64,000 nt of DNA from Desulfomonile tiedjei (GCA_016212925.1 JACRDF010000003.1:186001-250000); one strand, 5' to 3'; shown: positions 54,009 to 63,393, counted from the stretch's first letter. The notes: generated by a model from the letters alone, not told the origin. Numbers and translations: made by a program.

Positions 54009-55283
54009 TCACGTGGAAGGCCCTCGATCATGGACTTCCCACATATCCTCGTCGGTGTAGCAGCGTTCGCTCTCGTCAGGTTTCATGGCATCCATTTCCA
54101 TCTTGCGGCGATCATAGGCCGGATCCAAAATCTCACTGTAATATTCGTGCTGGATTAGCAGGTTCATGATCTGCGTCGTGCCTGTCCATATCATGGCGAG
54201 CCTCATGTCTCTGAGCGCGCGCTCCACCGGATACACATCGGTGTAGCCGATTCCTCCCATGATCTGCATGGCATTGTTCACGACGCTCCACGCGGCTTCA
54301 GTAGCAAACCGCTTGGCTTCGCTGACAAGGCGGCGAGCGTAGGGATAGTTCTCGTCCACGGCCCGGGCCGCCATGTAGGTTAATCCCCTGGCTGCATCCA
54401 GTTGCGTGATGGAATCCGCGACCATGAAACTTACACCCTGAAATTCACGAATTTTCTGACCGAATGCCCTCCGATTGTTTGAATACCGCACAGCCAAGTC
54501 GAGAGCACCCCAGATCCCCAGAGAAGCAGCAGCCGAGGTGAGGCGTTCCGGAATCATCATTTGGTTGAAACAAAGTGCCCCGCTGTGGAGTTCGCCGATT
54601 AGATTGCTTTTTGGCACCTTTACGTCTCTGAAGACCAGCCTTCCGGTACCGCCGCCTTTGCACCCCAACAAACCGTAGAGGTACTCAGTTTTCACGCCGG
54701 GTCCCTTGTCAACGATCAACAGGCTCAGGCGCTGATATTTGTGCGCGGTCGGTTCAAAATTCGTTCGGCAATAGACCAGGAAAAAGTCCGCTCCTTCTGC
54801 TCCGACCACAAAACGTTTCTGGCCATTAAGGATGAAGTGGTCGCCATCGAGAACCGCTTTGGTGGTGGCCCCGAAAAAATCAGATCCTCCTCTCGGCTCT
54901 GTCAGGGCTTCCGCGGCAACAAGCTTTCCTTCCAGGTATGGCCTGAGGTACCTTTCCTTTTGGTCCTCCGTGCCGAACATGTTCAAGGCTTCCCCGATGA
55001 TGGACGGCATCACAAAAGCGCAACCGAGAGCCATGCCCAGGCAACCGATCTCCTCGCTTGCCGCGACATCAGCCACCCAGGTCATTTCCCGGCCTCCGTA
55101 TTTCTTGGGGAATCGGATTCCTCGGAAATTGCGTTCGGCCAGCTTTTCCACAAACCCACGCGGATACGTGATTTCGTCCTTGTCCATCTTTCTAAGGAAA
55201 TCGCTGGTGATTTGCGTACGTACGAATTCCCTCACTTCTTGCTTCAGGGTCTGTTCCTCGGGTGACAACAAGAAATCGTACAC
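54009..55283 (-). CDS. acyl-CoA dehydrogenase
   Basis: 424 residues, FAD-dependent, with EALTEPRGGSDF (FAD/substrate block) and MQIMGGIGYTDVYPVERALR. The usual catalytic Glu in the C-terminal Y-E-G-T motif is Thr here (IWTGTTQIM). A Glu in IPERLTSAAASLG sits where isovaleryl-CoA and long-chain dehydrogenases place theirs, so branched- or long-chain substrates are possible. The stop is in a repeat-rich region. The molybdopterin cluster lies upstream on the same strand. Confidence 0.92.
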   Translation of the reverse strand: MYDFLLSPEEQTLKQEVREFVRTQITSDFLRKMDKDEITYPRGFVEKLAERNFRGIRFPKKYGGREMTWVADVAASEEIGCLGMALGCAFVMPSIIGEALNMFGTEDQKERYLRPYLEGKLVAAEALTEPRGGSDFFGATTKAVLDGDHFILNGQKRFVVGAEGADFFLVYCRTNFEPTAHKYQRLSLLIVDKGPGVKTEYLYGLLGCKGGGTGRLVFRDVKVPKSNLIGELHSGALCFNQMMIPERLTSAAASLGIWGALDLAVRYSNNRRAFGQKIREFQGVSFMVADSITQLDAARGLTYMAARAVDENYPYARRLVSEAKRFATEAAWSVVNNAMQIMGGIGYTDVYPVERALRDMRLAMIWTGTTQIMNLLIQHEYYSEILDPAYDRRKMEMDAMKPDESERCYTDEDMWEVHDRGPST

Positions 55284-55355
55284 GTTCCCCTCCTTTTCTC
55301 GTGGCTGATTAATAACAGTCCGGTATTGTTTTTAGTAGCACACGTGACGTGATCT

Positions 55356-55482
55356 GTCATTGCGAGGAGCGAATGGTGGGGCAGGCGTCCTACCGGTCAA
55401 TCTGAATGACCGGCAAGATGCCGGTCCCACTGGCAATCTCTGCATTTAAACGCTGAGATTGCTTCGCTACGCTCGCAATGAC
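55356..55482. repeat. GTCATTGCGAG inverted repeat, copy 2, with insertion
   Basis: GTCATTGCGAGGAGCGAA on the left and a complementary right arm ending CGCTCGCAATGAC; the middle contains about 60 bases including the palindrome GACCGGCAAGATGCCGGTC, also seen near 40435. Compare the shorter copy at 14350. Confidence 0.8.
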
Positions 55483-55523
55483 CACGTTTGGTCGCTGGTT
55501 GACTGAATAGTTGCTGTAGAAGG

Positions 55524-55547
55524 TTAGAAATTATGGCAAATGGTATA
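55524..55547. repeat. solo family 1 end
   Basis: Read on the minus strand, TATACCATTTGCCATAATTT matches the 27-base terminal repeat of family 1, without the core or opposite end. It stands 2 bases beyond the ferredoxin gene stop. Confidence 0.55.
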
Positions 55548-55549
55548 GG

Positions 55550-56044
55550 CTATCTCGTCTGCCGTTTTTGTCTCTTTGCGTTTATCGCCTTCTCGATTGA
55601 AGAAGAGTCCCCGAAATATATGCAATGCGCCAGGCACACATTGTCCGCGCACGCGGGAATGAGCCCCTGGTCCACTCTGTGATGACACAGATTGCACTTC
55701 AGGGCTGTTTGATTTTGTTCGTCAAATTCTATGGCATCGTACGTGCACGCTTCCATGCAGCTTTGACAACCCGTACACTTGTCGGAATCCAATACTACAA
55801 TCCCGTCATCTCTTTTGGAAATGGCTTGTTCAGGGCATGCTTCCGCGCACGGAGGCTCGTCGCAGTGCCGGCACACTGTCGGGCGGTGGAGATATTCCCA
55901 TTTATCCCCATTCATCCGCGGACCGTCCTCGCGGACGTGAATAAACTTCACTTCGTGATTGTACTCCTGTTTGCAAGCAACCTCACAGGTCTTGCATCCC
56001 CAGCAGGATTGATAATCTATCTCGAGAACATGCTTGTCCGCCAA
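55550..56044 (-). CDS. 4Fe-4S ferredoxin, molybdopterin oxidoreductase partner
   Basis: 164 residues. Four cysteine clusters: CWGCKTCEVAC, CRHCDEPPCAEAC, CTGCQSCMEAC and CNLCHHRVDQG...C, the arrangement of DmsB/PsrB-type electron-transfer subunits. No twin-arginine signal. It follows the molybdopterin subunit by 11 bases and should carry electrons from it. Confidence 0.94.
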   Translation of the reverse strand: MADKHVLEIDYQSCWGCKTCEVACKQEYNHEVKFIHVREDGPRMNGDKWEYLHRPTVCRHCDEPPCAEACPEQAISKRDDGIVVLDSDKCTGCQSCMEACTYDAIEFDEQNQTALKCNLCHHRVDQGLIPACADNVCLAHCIYFGDSSSIEKAINAKRQKRQTR

Positions 56045-56055
56045 CGCTGCCTCCC

Positions 56056-58203
56056 TTAAGCCTTCTCAGGGTAAATTCTGCACAGGAGCGTTCTTACCGA
56101 CGACGCGCCCATGGCCGGGTCACAGGATTTGTATGAGTTGTCGGTGAGAATATTGATATTCGAGTCTTCCCAGCCGTGTCCGGGGTCCTTCTTCTCAGGG
56201 AACCACCAGGCGTGCTGTGCAGCCACCACGCGCGGGTCGAGGCCCGGGAAGAGCTTTGCCCGGTGTCGGACCTTTCCCCGAGGCGATTCGATGACCACCC
56301 AATCGCCGTCGTTTATGCCCTCCTTTGCGGCTGTCTCAGGATGAATACTGACAATGGGGTCTTTGTGAAGTTCCCTGAGGCTTGGGACCTGGCGGTTCTC
56401 AGTATGGAAAAAGCCGGGGGTCCTTTTGCCGGTAATCAATATGTAAGGGAACTCTTTATGCAATTCCGGCGTGCTGTGCGGGCTTTCCGTGGGTTCTCGG
56501 TATTGAGGCAGAGGATCGTATCCCATTTTCTCAAGCGCGGTTGAATAGAGTTCGAATTTTCCGGTGGGAGTCGAGAAACCGTCACGCCTGTACTTTTCAT
56601 AGGCTACATCACCTCTTATGTAGTCCATTTTCTTGAAATCTTGCCATGTGATTCCCATGGGTTCCAGTATCCAATCCAGAGCTTGCTCAAAATCGTCCCA
56701 GAAGTACTCCCCGATTCCCACCTTGTGGGCGAGGTCATTGAGCATTTCATGGTCGGACCGGCATTCCCCTATCTGCACAACCTTGCGCCTCGGCAGGATA
56801 TAACCGTGCCGCTTCCAGAAATCAGCGATATAGTCCATTTCCAGCCATGTGGCCGCAGGTAGGACTATGTCCGCAAGTTCCGCCGTGGGGGTGATGAAGA
56901 AATCAGCCACCGCCAAGAATTCCACCTGCTCCAAAGCACGGTATACTTCCCTGGAGTTCTCGCGCGACACCACAGGATTGGAGCTGATCAAGAAAAGCAT
57001 CTTTACGGGATAAGGCTTTTCTTCGAGGATCGCGTCCCACACGCATTTCGGGTTTATGATCCCGAAGCGTCCGCCGAGGCGGAACCGGTCACCTCCCAGC
57101 CGTTTGTCCCGTTGCTCTTTGGGAAGCATGCCGTGGGCTCCGAATTGACCTACATTCCTTATGTTCGGCGTTGAGAATAGTACTTGGCCCCCTTTTCTGT
57201 CTATATTGCCGGTGATCCCCATCAAGGCCATTAGAATGCGGTCATTGTCCGCACAGTTGATCTGTTGTTCAATGGCAACGCCCCATTGAATTCCTCCGGG
57301 CTTGGTGGTGGCAAAAAGTCTCGCGGCCTCCCGGATCTTTTCTTGGGGGGCCCACGTAATTTGCTCCACTCGATCCAACGGGTATTCGTTGACCCTTTGC
57401 ACAAAAGGCTCCCAGCCGTGGACGTAGTTTTCGACGAATTCCCGGTCATAGAGTCCTTCGTTGACGATCACGTTGCACATTCCGAGCGCAAGCGCGGTGT
57501 CGGTTCCGGGTCTGAGTTGGAGCCACACGTTTGCCCGCGCTGCCGCGCGTGTGAGTCTCGGATCGACCACGATAAGCTTCGCCCCTTCATCCAGGGCCAC
57601 CGAGAACGGCTCACCTTTGTAACAATCGGGATTGCTGATGACCACGTTGTTGCCCCACACCATGATGCACTTGGGGTGGTTTTCGTAGTCCACTATGGGA
57701 TTGGAACCGCACGTGATAATGCTCGTAGCGATTCTCGGACCATAACAGAAATGTCCGGCCGTCAGGACGCTGGGACTCCCGAACAGATTGGCGAAACGAT
57801 AAATCACAGCTTCGTTTTCCCGACCCGTCCCGTACCCGAGAACCACGGACTCAGCGCCGTTGTTTTCTTTATAACGCATCATCCGTTCAGCGATGGTGTC
57901 CAGTGCCTCATCCCAGCTGATACGCTCCCATTTGCCACTTGCCTTGGGGCCTATGCGCTTTACGGGATAGGTAAGACGGTCGGGGTGATAAACCAGTTGA
58001 GGAGAGGCAATGCCCTTGGTACACAGTGTCCCGTGATTGATCGGGCAGTCGGGGTCGCCCGCGATCTTCCTGATCCTGCCGTCTTTCACGTACACCAGCA
58101 CTCCGCACCCGCCGTGGCACATCCGGCAATGGCTCTTGACTACTGAATCGTAGCCGTAGACCTCCATTTCGCGGCCCACATTGGAATATTTGAAGTCCGC
58201 CAC
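56056..58203 (-). CDS. molybdopterin oxidoreductase, DMSO reductase family
   Basis: 715 residues. N-terminal HCRMCHGGCGV...LCTKG supplies the 4Fe-4S ligands. AGHFCYGPR puts a Cys at the position that holds Mo/W in family members such as nitrate reductase and acetylene hydratase. C-terminal molybdopterin dinucleotide domain (ITGKRTPGFFHTENRQVPS) is complete. No twin-arginine signal, so cytoplasmic. With the ferredoxin it forms a two-subunit enzyme; the substrate is not inferable. Confidence 0.92.
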   Translation of the reverse strand: MADFKYSNVGREMEVYGYDSVVKSHCRMCHGGCGVLVYVKDGRIRKIAGDPDCPINHGTLCTKGIASPQLVYHPDRLTYPVKRIGPKASGKWERISWDEALDTIAERMMRYKENNGAESVVLGYGTGRENEAVIYRFANLFGSPSVLTAGHFCYGPRIATSIITCGSNPIVDYENHPKCIMVWGNNVVISNPDCYKGEPFSVALDEGAKLIVVDPRLTRAAARANVWLQLRPGTDTALALGMCNVIVNEGLYDREFVENYVHGWEPFVQRVNEYPLDRVEQITWAPQEKIREAARLFATTKPGGIQWGVAIEQQINCADNDRILMALMGITGNIDRKGGQVLFSTPNIRNVGQFGAHGMLPKEQRDKRLGGDRFRLGGRFGIINPKCVWDAILEEKPYPVKMLFLISSNPVVSRENSREVYRALEQVEFLAVADFFITPTAELADIVLPAATWLEMDYIADFWKRHGYILPRRKVVQIGECRSDHEMLNDLAHKVGIGEYFWDDFEQALDWILEPMGITWQDFKKMDYIRGDVAYEKYRRDGFSTPTGKFELYSTALEKMGYDPLPQYREPTESPHSTPELHKEFPYILITGKRTPGFFHTENRQVPSLRELHKDPIVSIHPETAAKEGINDGDWVVIESPRGKVRHRAKLFPGLDPRVVAAQHAWWFPEKKDPGHGWEDSNINILTDNSYKSCDPAMGASSVRTLLCRIYPEKA

Positions 58204-58205
58204 GG

Positions 58206-59042
58206 CTAGTCTTCCTCCTCTGCGTGACTGTTTTGCTGCAAAGTTGGTGGGACAGTCCCGCCGATCTGCTTGGAGAACTTGGCCGCAGCACCCGAAACCT
58301 CGGATCCGAACCTGCCAGCGGATTCCTTGGGAAAGGTGCCCAGGATCACCAGGGCGCCTATCAATTTTTCGACCGGCCCGAATACCGGAGCAGCCACCGC
58401 ATTAACTCCACTTGTCATTTCGCCAAGGTCCATCGAGAACCCCGTTCTCCGGCAATTGGCCATTTCTTGCTCAAAGCGATCCGGATCAAACTTCGATTTG
58501 GTTCCATGTAAATATAGCTTTGATCCCGCGATGAGCTTCTCGCGCTCGGCATCGGAAAGGAAGGCCAAGATTGCCTTTCCGTGAGCGCCCCAGGCAAGGG
58601 GAAATCTGTGTCCCAGTCTGATGGTCAGCCCGATATGTTGGGTTCCCTCGTCCTTTGCCACCACAAAAACATGCTTGTCGGAAATGAGGCCGAGAAACGC
58701 CGTACTGTCGGTCTTAAAGGAAAGCTCCTGAAGGACGGGCGCAACAGCTTTCCGCAAGTCCAATTTATTCAAGACCTTGTTGGACAGAAAGAGGAGACCC
58801 GGACCGAGTGAATAGGTCTTGCTGCCAGGGGACTTCTGCACGAAAGCAAAATGCTGCAAAGTGTTCAGGATTGAATAACCCTTGCTCTTGTGAATGCCCA
58901 CGACCTTGCAGATCTCTGTGAGACTCATTTTTCCGGTTGCGTCCTGAGCAAGGGTGAGGAGAACTCGTGAAGCCTGTTCCACAGCGGGGACAAGTGACGA
59001 GTAATCCGCCTTGGTTCGAGTTGGGTCTTTTAAGGATGCCAT
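58206..59042 (-). CDS. IclR-family transcriptional regulator
   Basis: 278 residues: winged helix (~20-85, LTEICKVVGIHKSKGYSILN) then the IclR effector domain (~100-270, GAHGKAILAFLSD). It starts the unit; the molybdopterin gene is 3 bases downstream, so it probably controls its own operon, answering to a small organic acid or aromatic. The C-terminus is Gln/His/Glu-rich. Confidence 0.93.
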   Translation of the reverse strand: MASLKDPTRTKADYSSLVPAVEQASRVLLTLAQDATGKMSLTEICKVVGIHKSKGYSILNTLQHFAFVQKSPGSKTYSLGPGLLFLSNKVLNKLDLRKAVAPVLQELSFKTDSTAFLGLISDKHVFVVAKDEGTQHIGLTIRLGHRFPLAWGAHGKAILAFLSDAEREKLIAGSKLYLHGTKSKFDPDRFEQEMANCRRTGFSMDLGEMTSGVNAVAAPVFGPVEKLIGALVILGTFPKESAGRFGSEVSGAAAKFSKQIGGTVPPTLQQNSHAEEED

Positions 59043-59430
59043 AGGAATGCCGTCGCCACTGGTTCGTCAGACAGAATTAGGTTTTCTATGGAAAACATAC
59101 CGGCGGGATGCCGCCCTGTCAAGAGAAAGCTTAGCATGAAAGTACGCATTCGGTCAGCCCTGGGAATTGTTGGCTTTCTTTCATCGGGAGGAGCGAAATC
59201 CCGCGTTCTGCGGGAAAGTTGTCCCAAGGCTTAAAGGCAGAAATTGCTTTGCTGCACGCGCACCGACAGTTTCTTTCCCCTCGTAACTGTATGCCTACAA
59301 AATAAGAGATATATTTGTAATAAAAAATAGGCTCTAAGCCCCTTTTTCCTTGACACTCGATGGCTTGAGATAATAGAGTTACCGACATTCCTTCATCTCT
59401 ATATTGTGGGTTAAGGGGCGTTGTTTAACA
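59043..59430. other. divergent regulatory region
   Basis: About 390 bases between IclR (minus) and the first outer-membrane gene (plus). TTGACA at 59350-59355 precedes GATAAT at 59369, with 13 bases between, too short for a normal promoter; ATAGAG at 59373 would give 17. The regulatory site for IclR is probably here but was not identified. Confidence 0.4.
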
Positions 59431-60630
59431 ATGAAGCGTTTGCTTTTGGCGTTGGTTGTAGTGTTGTGGGGGGCTGGATCATCAGTTGCTCAGAACTGGC
59501 CCTTCCCATTTTCTGGTTGGGGGACGAATCTTAGCTCCCTCCCTGGTCTCTCCGGTCTCAATTCCGATTTCTTGTCTCGGGTTTCATTGGGGGACCTTCG
59601 CGCTGGAATATCTTACGGCGGGGGCTCGTTCAACATCAGTCATAACGTCAACCAAGGGGAACGAGGTACCCTGGTATACGTGGATTTTGAGTTTTTTAAC
59701 CATACCAAGAAGACCGACCTCAAGGATGGATATTTCAATTTTGGCGGCTCTCTGAAGTGTGACCAATTTGACTTTTTAACCGTGGACGTGCAGACCAACT
59801 TTGGTCGAACGAACCGATTCAACCAATTTACGGAAGCCGTGAGCGGCTACATTCCCCCCGGAAGCGCGTCGGTGTACGGACGCTACGCCCTGGGAGTCCT
59901 CTGGTTGGGGGACGGGTCTGAGGGGGACATTTATTTGGATTCTCGTAACAGGTTCTGGAAGGGAGAGTTGGTGGGCCATATACCTCTCCTGACCGGTTGG
60001 GAGTTTCTTTTCGCGTACAAGTGGACCAGGGTCAAGACCGATATCCAACCTGCGTCCCAGAATTACGCTCCTGGGGAATGGGGAGGTTTTCAAGGCTACG
60101 CAATCCGAGGCTGGGAGAACGGATGGACGGATTTGGTTTTCAATTCCAACACCTCGTTCACAATGAGCCAACTGGTGCTCTGGCATGGGCCTTACATCGG
60201 AATCGGTTTGGCAAACAACGCGGATTCCCTATCGACAAAGTATTATTTTTCCATAATGGCGTCACCCTGCCTTTTCGGCAAGTACGACTTTGATTGGAAA
60301 GCTCTGTACACCGACGGCCAAGGTATGTATATCGCGGGTTCTCAGTTGACGAACGTCACAGGATGGCGGAGATTCGGGGTTGACCTGCGCGGAGGGTTCG
60401 ACATGAATCTCAGCCAGGCCCTCGTCCTTGGCGCAAACGCTTCTTATTCGTACGCCTACATGAACGGGTCCAACCCGGAAGTTCAGGAATTATCCAATAA
60501 CGGATATATTGTCGATCCGGGAAATTTCTTTTATTGGCTCGCGGGTAACTATACTCAGTTGACAAACGGAACGGTGACCTTGCGGCAGCATTTTTGGACT
60601 GTTGGGACAAATCTGGCTCTGACCTTTTGA
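59431..60630 (+). CDS. outer-membrane beta-barrel protein
   Basis: 399 residues from ATG 59431: signal peptide MKRLLLALVVVLWGAGSSVA, then alternating hydrophobic/polar beta strands with Gly, Asn and aromatic girdles, ending TNLALTF with a terminal Phe for BAM recognition. No transporter family recognised. A second, unrelated-looking barrel gene follows on the same strand beyond a hairpin element. Confidence 0.8.
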   Translation: MKRLLLALVVVLWGAGSSVAQNWPFPFSGWGTNLSSLPGLSGLNSDFLSRVSLGDLRAGISYGGGSFNISHNVNQGERGTLVYVDFEFFNHTKKTDLKDGYFNFGGSLKCDQFDFLTVDVQTNFGRTNRFNQFTEAVSGYIPPGSASVYGRYALGVLWLGDGSEGDIYLDSRNRFWKGELVGHIPLLTGWEFLFAYKWTRVKTDIQPASQNYAPGEWGGFQGYAIRGWENGWTDLVFNSNTSFTMSQLVLWHGPYIGIGLANNADSLSTKYYFSIMASPCLFGKYDFDWKALYTDGQGMYIAGSQLTNVTGWRRFGVDLRGGFDMNLSQALVLGANASYSYAYMNGSNPEVQELSNNGYIVDPGNFFYWLAGNYTQLTNGTVTLRQHFWTVGTNLALTF

Positions 60631-60790
60631 GTGAGTCCCACCGGTTTCCGGGATTTCTTTGGACCGGCGTGCGCCATGGTCGCCCCCAGGCGCATATGAA
60701 GTGGTACAGCCGGCTCTAGGCCATACCGCGGCCGAACGGCCCCTTGACCTTAAATTCCTGTGCTTCAGAGAAGCCTTACTGTCCGTTGTA

Positions 60791-60926
60791 ACCATTCAGT
60801 CTTGCGGGGGTAGAAAAGATTCTGAGCCCTGAACGGGCGTACCAACAGTAGTCCCGCGTCCCGCGGGACTACTGTTGGTACGCCCGTTCAGGGCATGGGA
60901 GGCGCTCCCGCACGTAACTGAATGGT
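60791..60926. repeat. long perfect hairpin element
   Basis: 60826-60858 and 60862-60894 are exact reverse complements, a 33-bp stem with a 3-base loop. Outside it, ACCATTCAGT (60791) and its complement (60917-60926, inside a 13-base match GTAACCATTCAGT) form outer ends. Total ~136 bases, no coding capacity. It lies between the two barrel genes. Confidence 0.85.
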
Positions 60927-60944
60927 TACTCTCCGTTGCAGTTT

Positions 60945-60978
60945 TTCATTTCCTTTTACCCACCGGTGTGCTTATAAT
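60945..60978 (+). promoter_or_regulatory. candidate promoter of second barrel gene
   Basis: A perfect TATAAT at 60973-60978 lies 45 bases before ATG 61023. The -35 region is weak (TTCATT around 60945-60950). Confidence 0.45.
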
Positions 60979-61022
60979 ACGCAGTCTTTTTTATCTTTGT
61001 TTTATTCGGGGGATGGATCTTT

Positions 61023-61889
61023 ATGCATGGTCGGCTCAAAACGGTGCTGCTGGTGCTGGTGCTCACTTGCTTGGCAACTCCGCTTCAAGCTCAGGTGCTG
61101 CCTTGGAACATAGGGTTGGACTCGTGGTTCGGGATCGACTTTCTCGCCGCGCGGCAAGACGCTCTGTATCAGCATCGTCTTATCGCCCGCGAGCATAGTG
61201 CAGAATGGAACCCCCGTGTCCCGGCCCTTTCAGGCATGATCGAAGTTTCGCCTTTTCCGTTTGCCTCTGCTAGACTTGCCGGTTCGGTGAGCGTGGGCAC
61301 TAGCAACGTGGAGGTCATACGTGCCACCGCGGCCGCTCCAGGGCCTTTCAGATGGGACCTGAAAACGGATTTCAGGGAATGGGAAGCCGCGGGGCTGTGG
61401 CACCTCTGGAACGGAGGCGGATACAGATTCAGCGTAACCGGTGGGTACCGGCGAGAATTGTGGCTTTACCGGGGGGACCCGAGAGGGACCCAGCCGGCTG
61501 GTTCGTCACTGCGTGAGGAATTTAGATCGGATATTCCGTTTGTGGGTCTGCAAACGGCCATGTTTTTTCCTTTCTGGAGGGCCAGATTCGAAATTCAGGG
61601 CTCCTGGTTTATGACCAAGAAGGTGGAACAAACCGTTTCACGTATCGATGCCATTGAAACAGTCGAATCTACGGGAGACAAGGGAGGCATAATCGCGCTC
61701 CGCATGGAAGGCGAGACCAATATCACACCTAATGTTACCGCCGGGCTGCACGTGCGGTACAGCCACCAGGAATTTACTGGAAGTTCCATTCTAACAAGCA
61801 CTGTTTCGGGCTCCGAAGTTGCCCCGTACAGATTTGACTTCAACGAGAACGTCTTCTCGTTTGGCGTTCACGCGGGCGTGGTCTTCTGA
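61023..61889 (+). CDS. outer-membrane beta-barrel protein
   Basis: 288 residues: signal peptide to about residue 24 (ending LQA), then beta-strand pattern with many aromatic residues and a C-terminal Phe (GVHAGVVF). GGGGGA precedes ATG 61023. Similar class to its upstream neighbour but no obvious homology. Function unknown. Confidence 0.75.
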   Translation: MHGRLKTVLLVLVLTCLATPLQAQVLPWNIGLDSWFGIDFLAARQDALYQHRLIAREHSAEWNPRVPALSGMIEVSPFPFASARLAGSVSVGTSNVEVIRATAAAPGPFRWDLKTDFREWEAAGLWHLWNGGGYRFSVTGGYRRELWLYRGDPRGTQPAGSSLREEFRSDIPFVGLQTAMFFPFWRARFEIQGSWFMTKKVEQTVSRIDAIETVESTGDKGGIIALRMEGETNITPNVTAGLHVRYSHQEFTGSSILTSTVSGSEVAPYRFDFNENVFSFGVHAGVVF

Positions 61890-62476
61890 TCCCGGCCAAT
61901 TGATTGGCGCGGCGCAAGGCATGTACTAAAAGAGCAAAGTCCTCCAATTGAGACCCGGGATCAATGTGCACTTGCAGGCGCTTTCTCAAGGCCCTGGCTC
62001 ACCCGGAACGCTCGCCCTCACTCTCCGATTGAAATGCGCTTTCTCAATCTACCGCAAGATCTTTGACCGGGGGGCCTGGAATTCGCCTCATGACCTTCAA
62101 GTCCTGTTGGATCAACCTCTCCGGAGGTTTCGACAGGACGTCCGGCACCAAGGGAAACCGGTGTCGCTCTAGAGGACTTTTCATCGTCAAGAATCGCCCC
62201 TCATAGGAAATGCGCTGTCAAACAATAAATAGTTCGTTGTGTCAGACACGGCCCCGGCAAAGCCCAGGTCCATGGCACCCCTGGGCCGATATTGACCGGC
62301 TGTTGGGTGCCACTGACCTGGGCACCGGGTCAGTGTTGCCTTTGTCGCGAAGTCATCTTCACGGTTTGAAAGCGCGGTGGTGTCACGACATGAAGTGGAA
62401 GGGATTGAAGGAAAACCGGTTTTATGCCATCATCATTGACGAATGAATTGATGCGCACTCTCGGAGGATGACCGCC
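61890..62476. other. gene-free interval
   Basis: About 590 bases. Short frames exist but none has a ribosome site and plausible composition. A CCCAGGTCC/ CCTGGGC inverted stretch near 62260-62320 may fold. Confidence 0.4.
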
Positions 62477-62803
62477 ATGGACAAGATAGAGAACATCCTT
62501 TACAGCATTATTCCCTTAGTGCTTATTATCGTTTTTTCTTGGCTGTTCAGCTTACTGGGGTCCAAAATGCGCAAGCAAGGGCAGGAGGCCGAGCCCGCGG
62601 GTGAAAAAGAACGAGGTTTCCAGCTTTTCGATATGTTTCCACAGGGTAAGGAGGGAGAAAGCCCTAACGCCGCTTCTTCTCCGGGAATGCCGCGTCAACC
62701 TGAAATGATGCAGCCGGATCTTCGCACCGGGATGCCACAGACCGTGACGGGAGCCCCGCCGGCAACGCCAAAGCCCATTGAGCCCAAATGGTGGGGAGCT
62801 TGA
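62477..62803 (+). CDS. small single-pass membrane protein
   Basis: 108 residues: one N-terminal helix (SIIPLVLIIVFSWLFSLLG), then a polar, Pro/Met-rich cytoplasmic or periplasmic tail ending PKPIEPKWWGA. GGAGG lies nine bases before ATG 62477 (an upstream ATG at 62468 is too close to it). The stop overlaps the next start (TGATG), so the two are coupled. Function unknown. Confidence 0.7.
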   Translation: MDKIENILYSIIPLVLIIVFSWLFSLLGSKMRKQGQEAEPAGEKERGFQLFDMFPQGKEGESPNAASSPGMPRQPEMMQPDLRTGMPQTVTGAPPATPKPIEPKWWGA

Positions 62804-63393
62804 TGCCCGCACGAATGCACCCTGAAACCCTGTTGTACGGCATAGTCGAGAGCAGGATCGTATGGGCTGCTTTGGCGGTCTGTCTCGTCCTGATGGCTAC
62901 GCCGTTGATCGGCCGGTCCTGGGCGCAACAGTCGGCCGTAAGCCGATCCAGTGCCGATGAAGCAGCGGAAAAAGGTGGTGAACCGAAAGACGCAGCGGAT
63001 AAAGAGAGTAGCGGAGGACTCTCCTGGGAGATGCCGGGAAGGGTTTCGATCTACGACCTTCAGTTCGGACCCGCGGTGCTCAAGGGTAACGACTGGAAGT
63101 TTCTCGGGAGCAGCCGCACCTTCAATGCCGGCTCGTTCGGGGACCGACTGACTTTGATGGTTCGTTTCTCGTATACTGCATCCAGAGCGGAAATTCCTTT
63201 GAAGTTCGTGATCAGACTTCCCGGTTCAAGGCAGTACGAAGAAACAGTCCGCCTGGCCAGCCCTAAGGGACAATACAGTTACCATTTTACGATTCATCGC
63301 CCCGATGACTTTCTTGGCAGTGGCTCAGTCTATTTGTATTACGGCTTTAGCATAGTTGACGTGCTGGATTTCACCATTATGCCGGGTTCATGA
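62803..63393 (+). CDS. membrane-anchored or exported protein of unknown function
   Basis: 196 residues: signal/anchor helix near 20-42 (VWAALAVCLVLMATPLIG), an acidic/Lys-rich linker, then a beta-rich domain from WEMPGRVSIYDLQFG to the C-terminus. ATG 62803 overlaps the preceding stop. Probably periplasmic and functionally paired with the 62477 gene. Confidence 0.72.
   Translation: MPARMHPETLLYGIVESRIVWAALAVCLVLMATPLIGRSWAQQSAVSRSSADEAAEKGGEPKDAADKESSGGLSWEMPGRVSIYDLQFGPAVLKGNDWKFLGSSRTFNAGSFGDRLTLMVRFSYTASRAEIPLKFVIRLPGSRQYEETVRLASPKGQYSYHFTIHRPDDFLGSGSVYLYYGFSIVDVLDFTIMPGS

Noticed and set aside
60826-60894. 33-bp hairpin as a transcription terminator
   Set aside because: Far longer than a terminator stem and not followed by a T-run on either strand.
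61948-62446. short plus-strand frames between the second barrel gene and 62477
   Set aside because: No ribosome sites, irregular composition and no domain resemblance.
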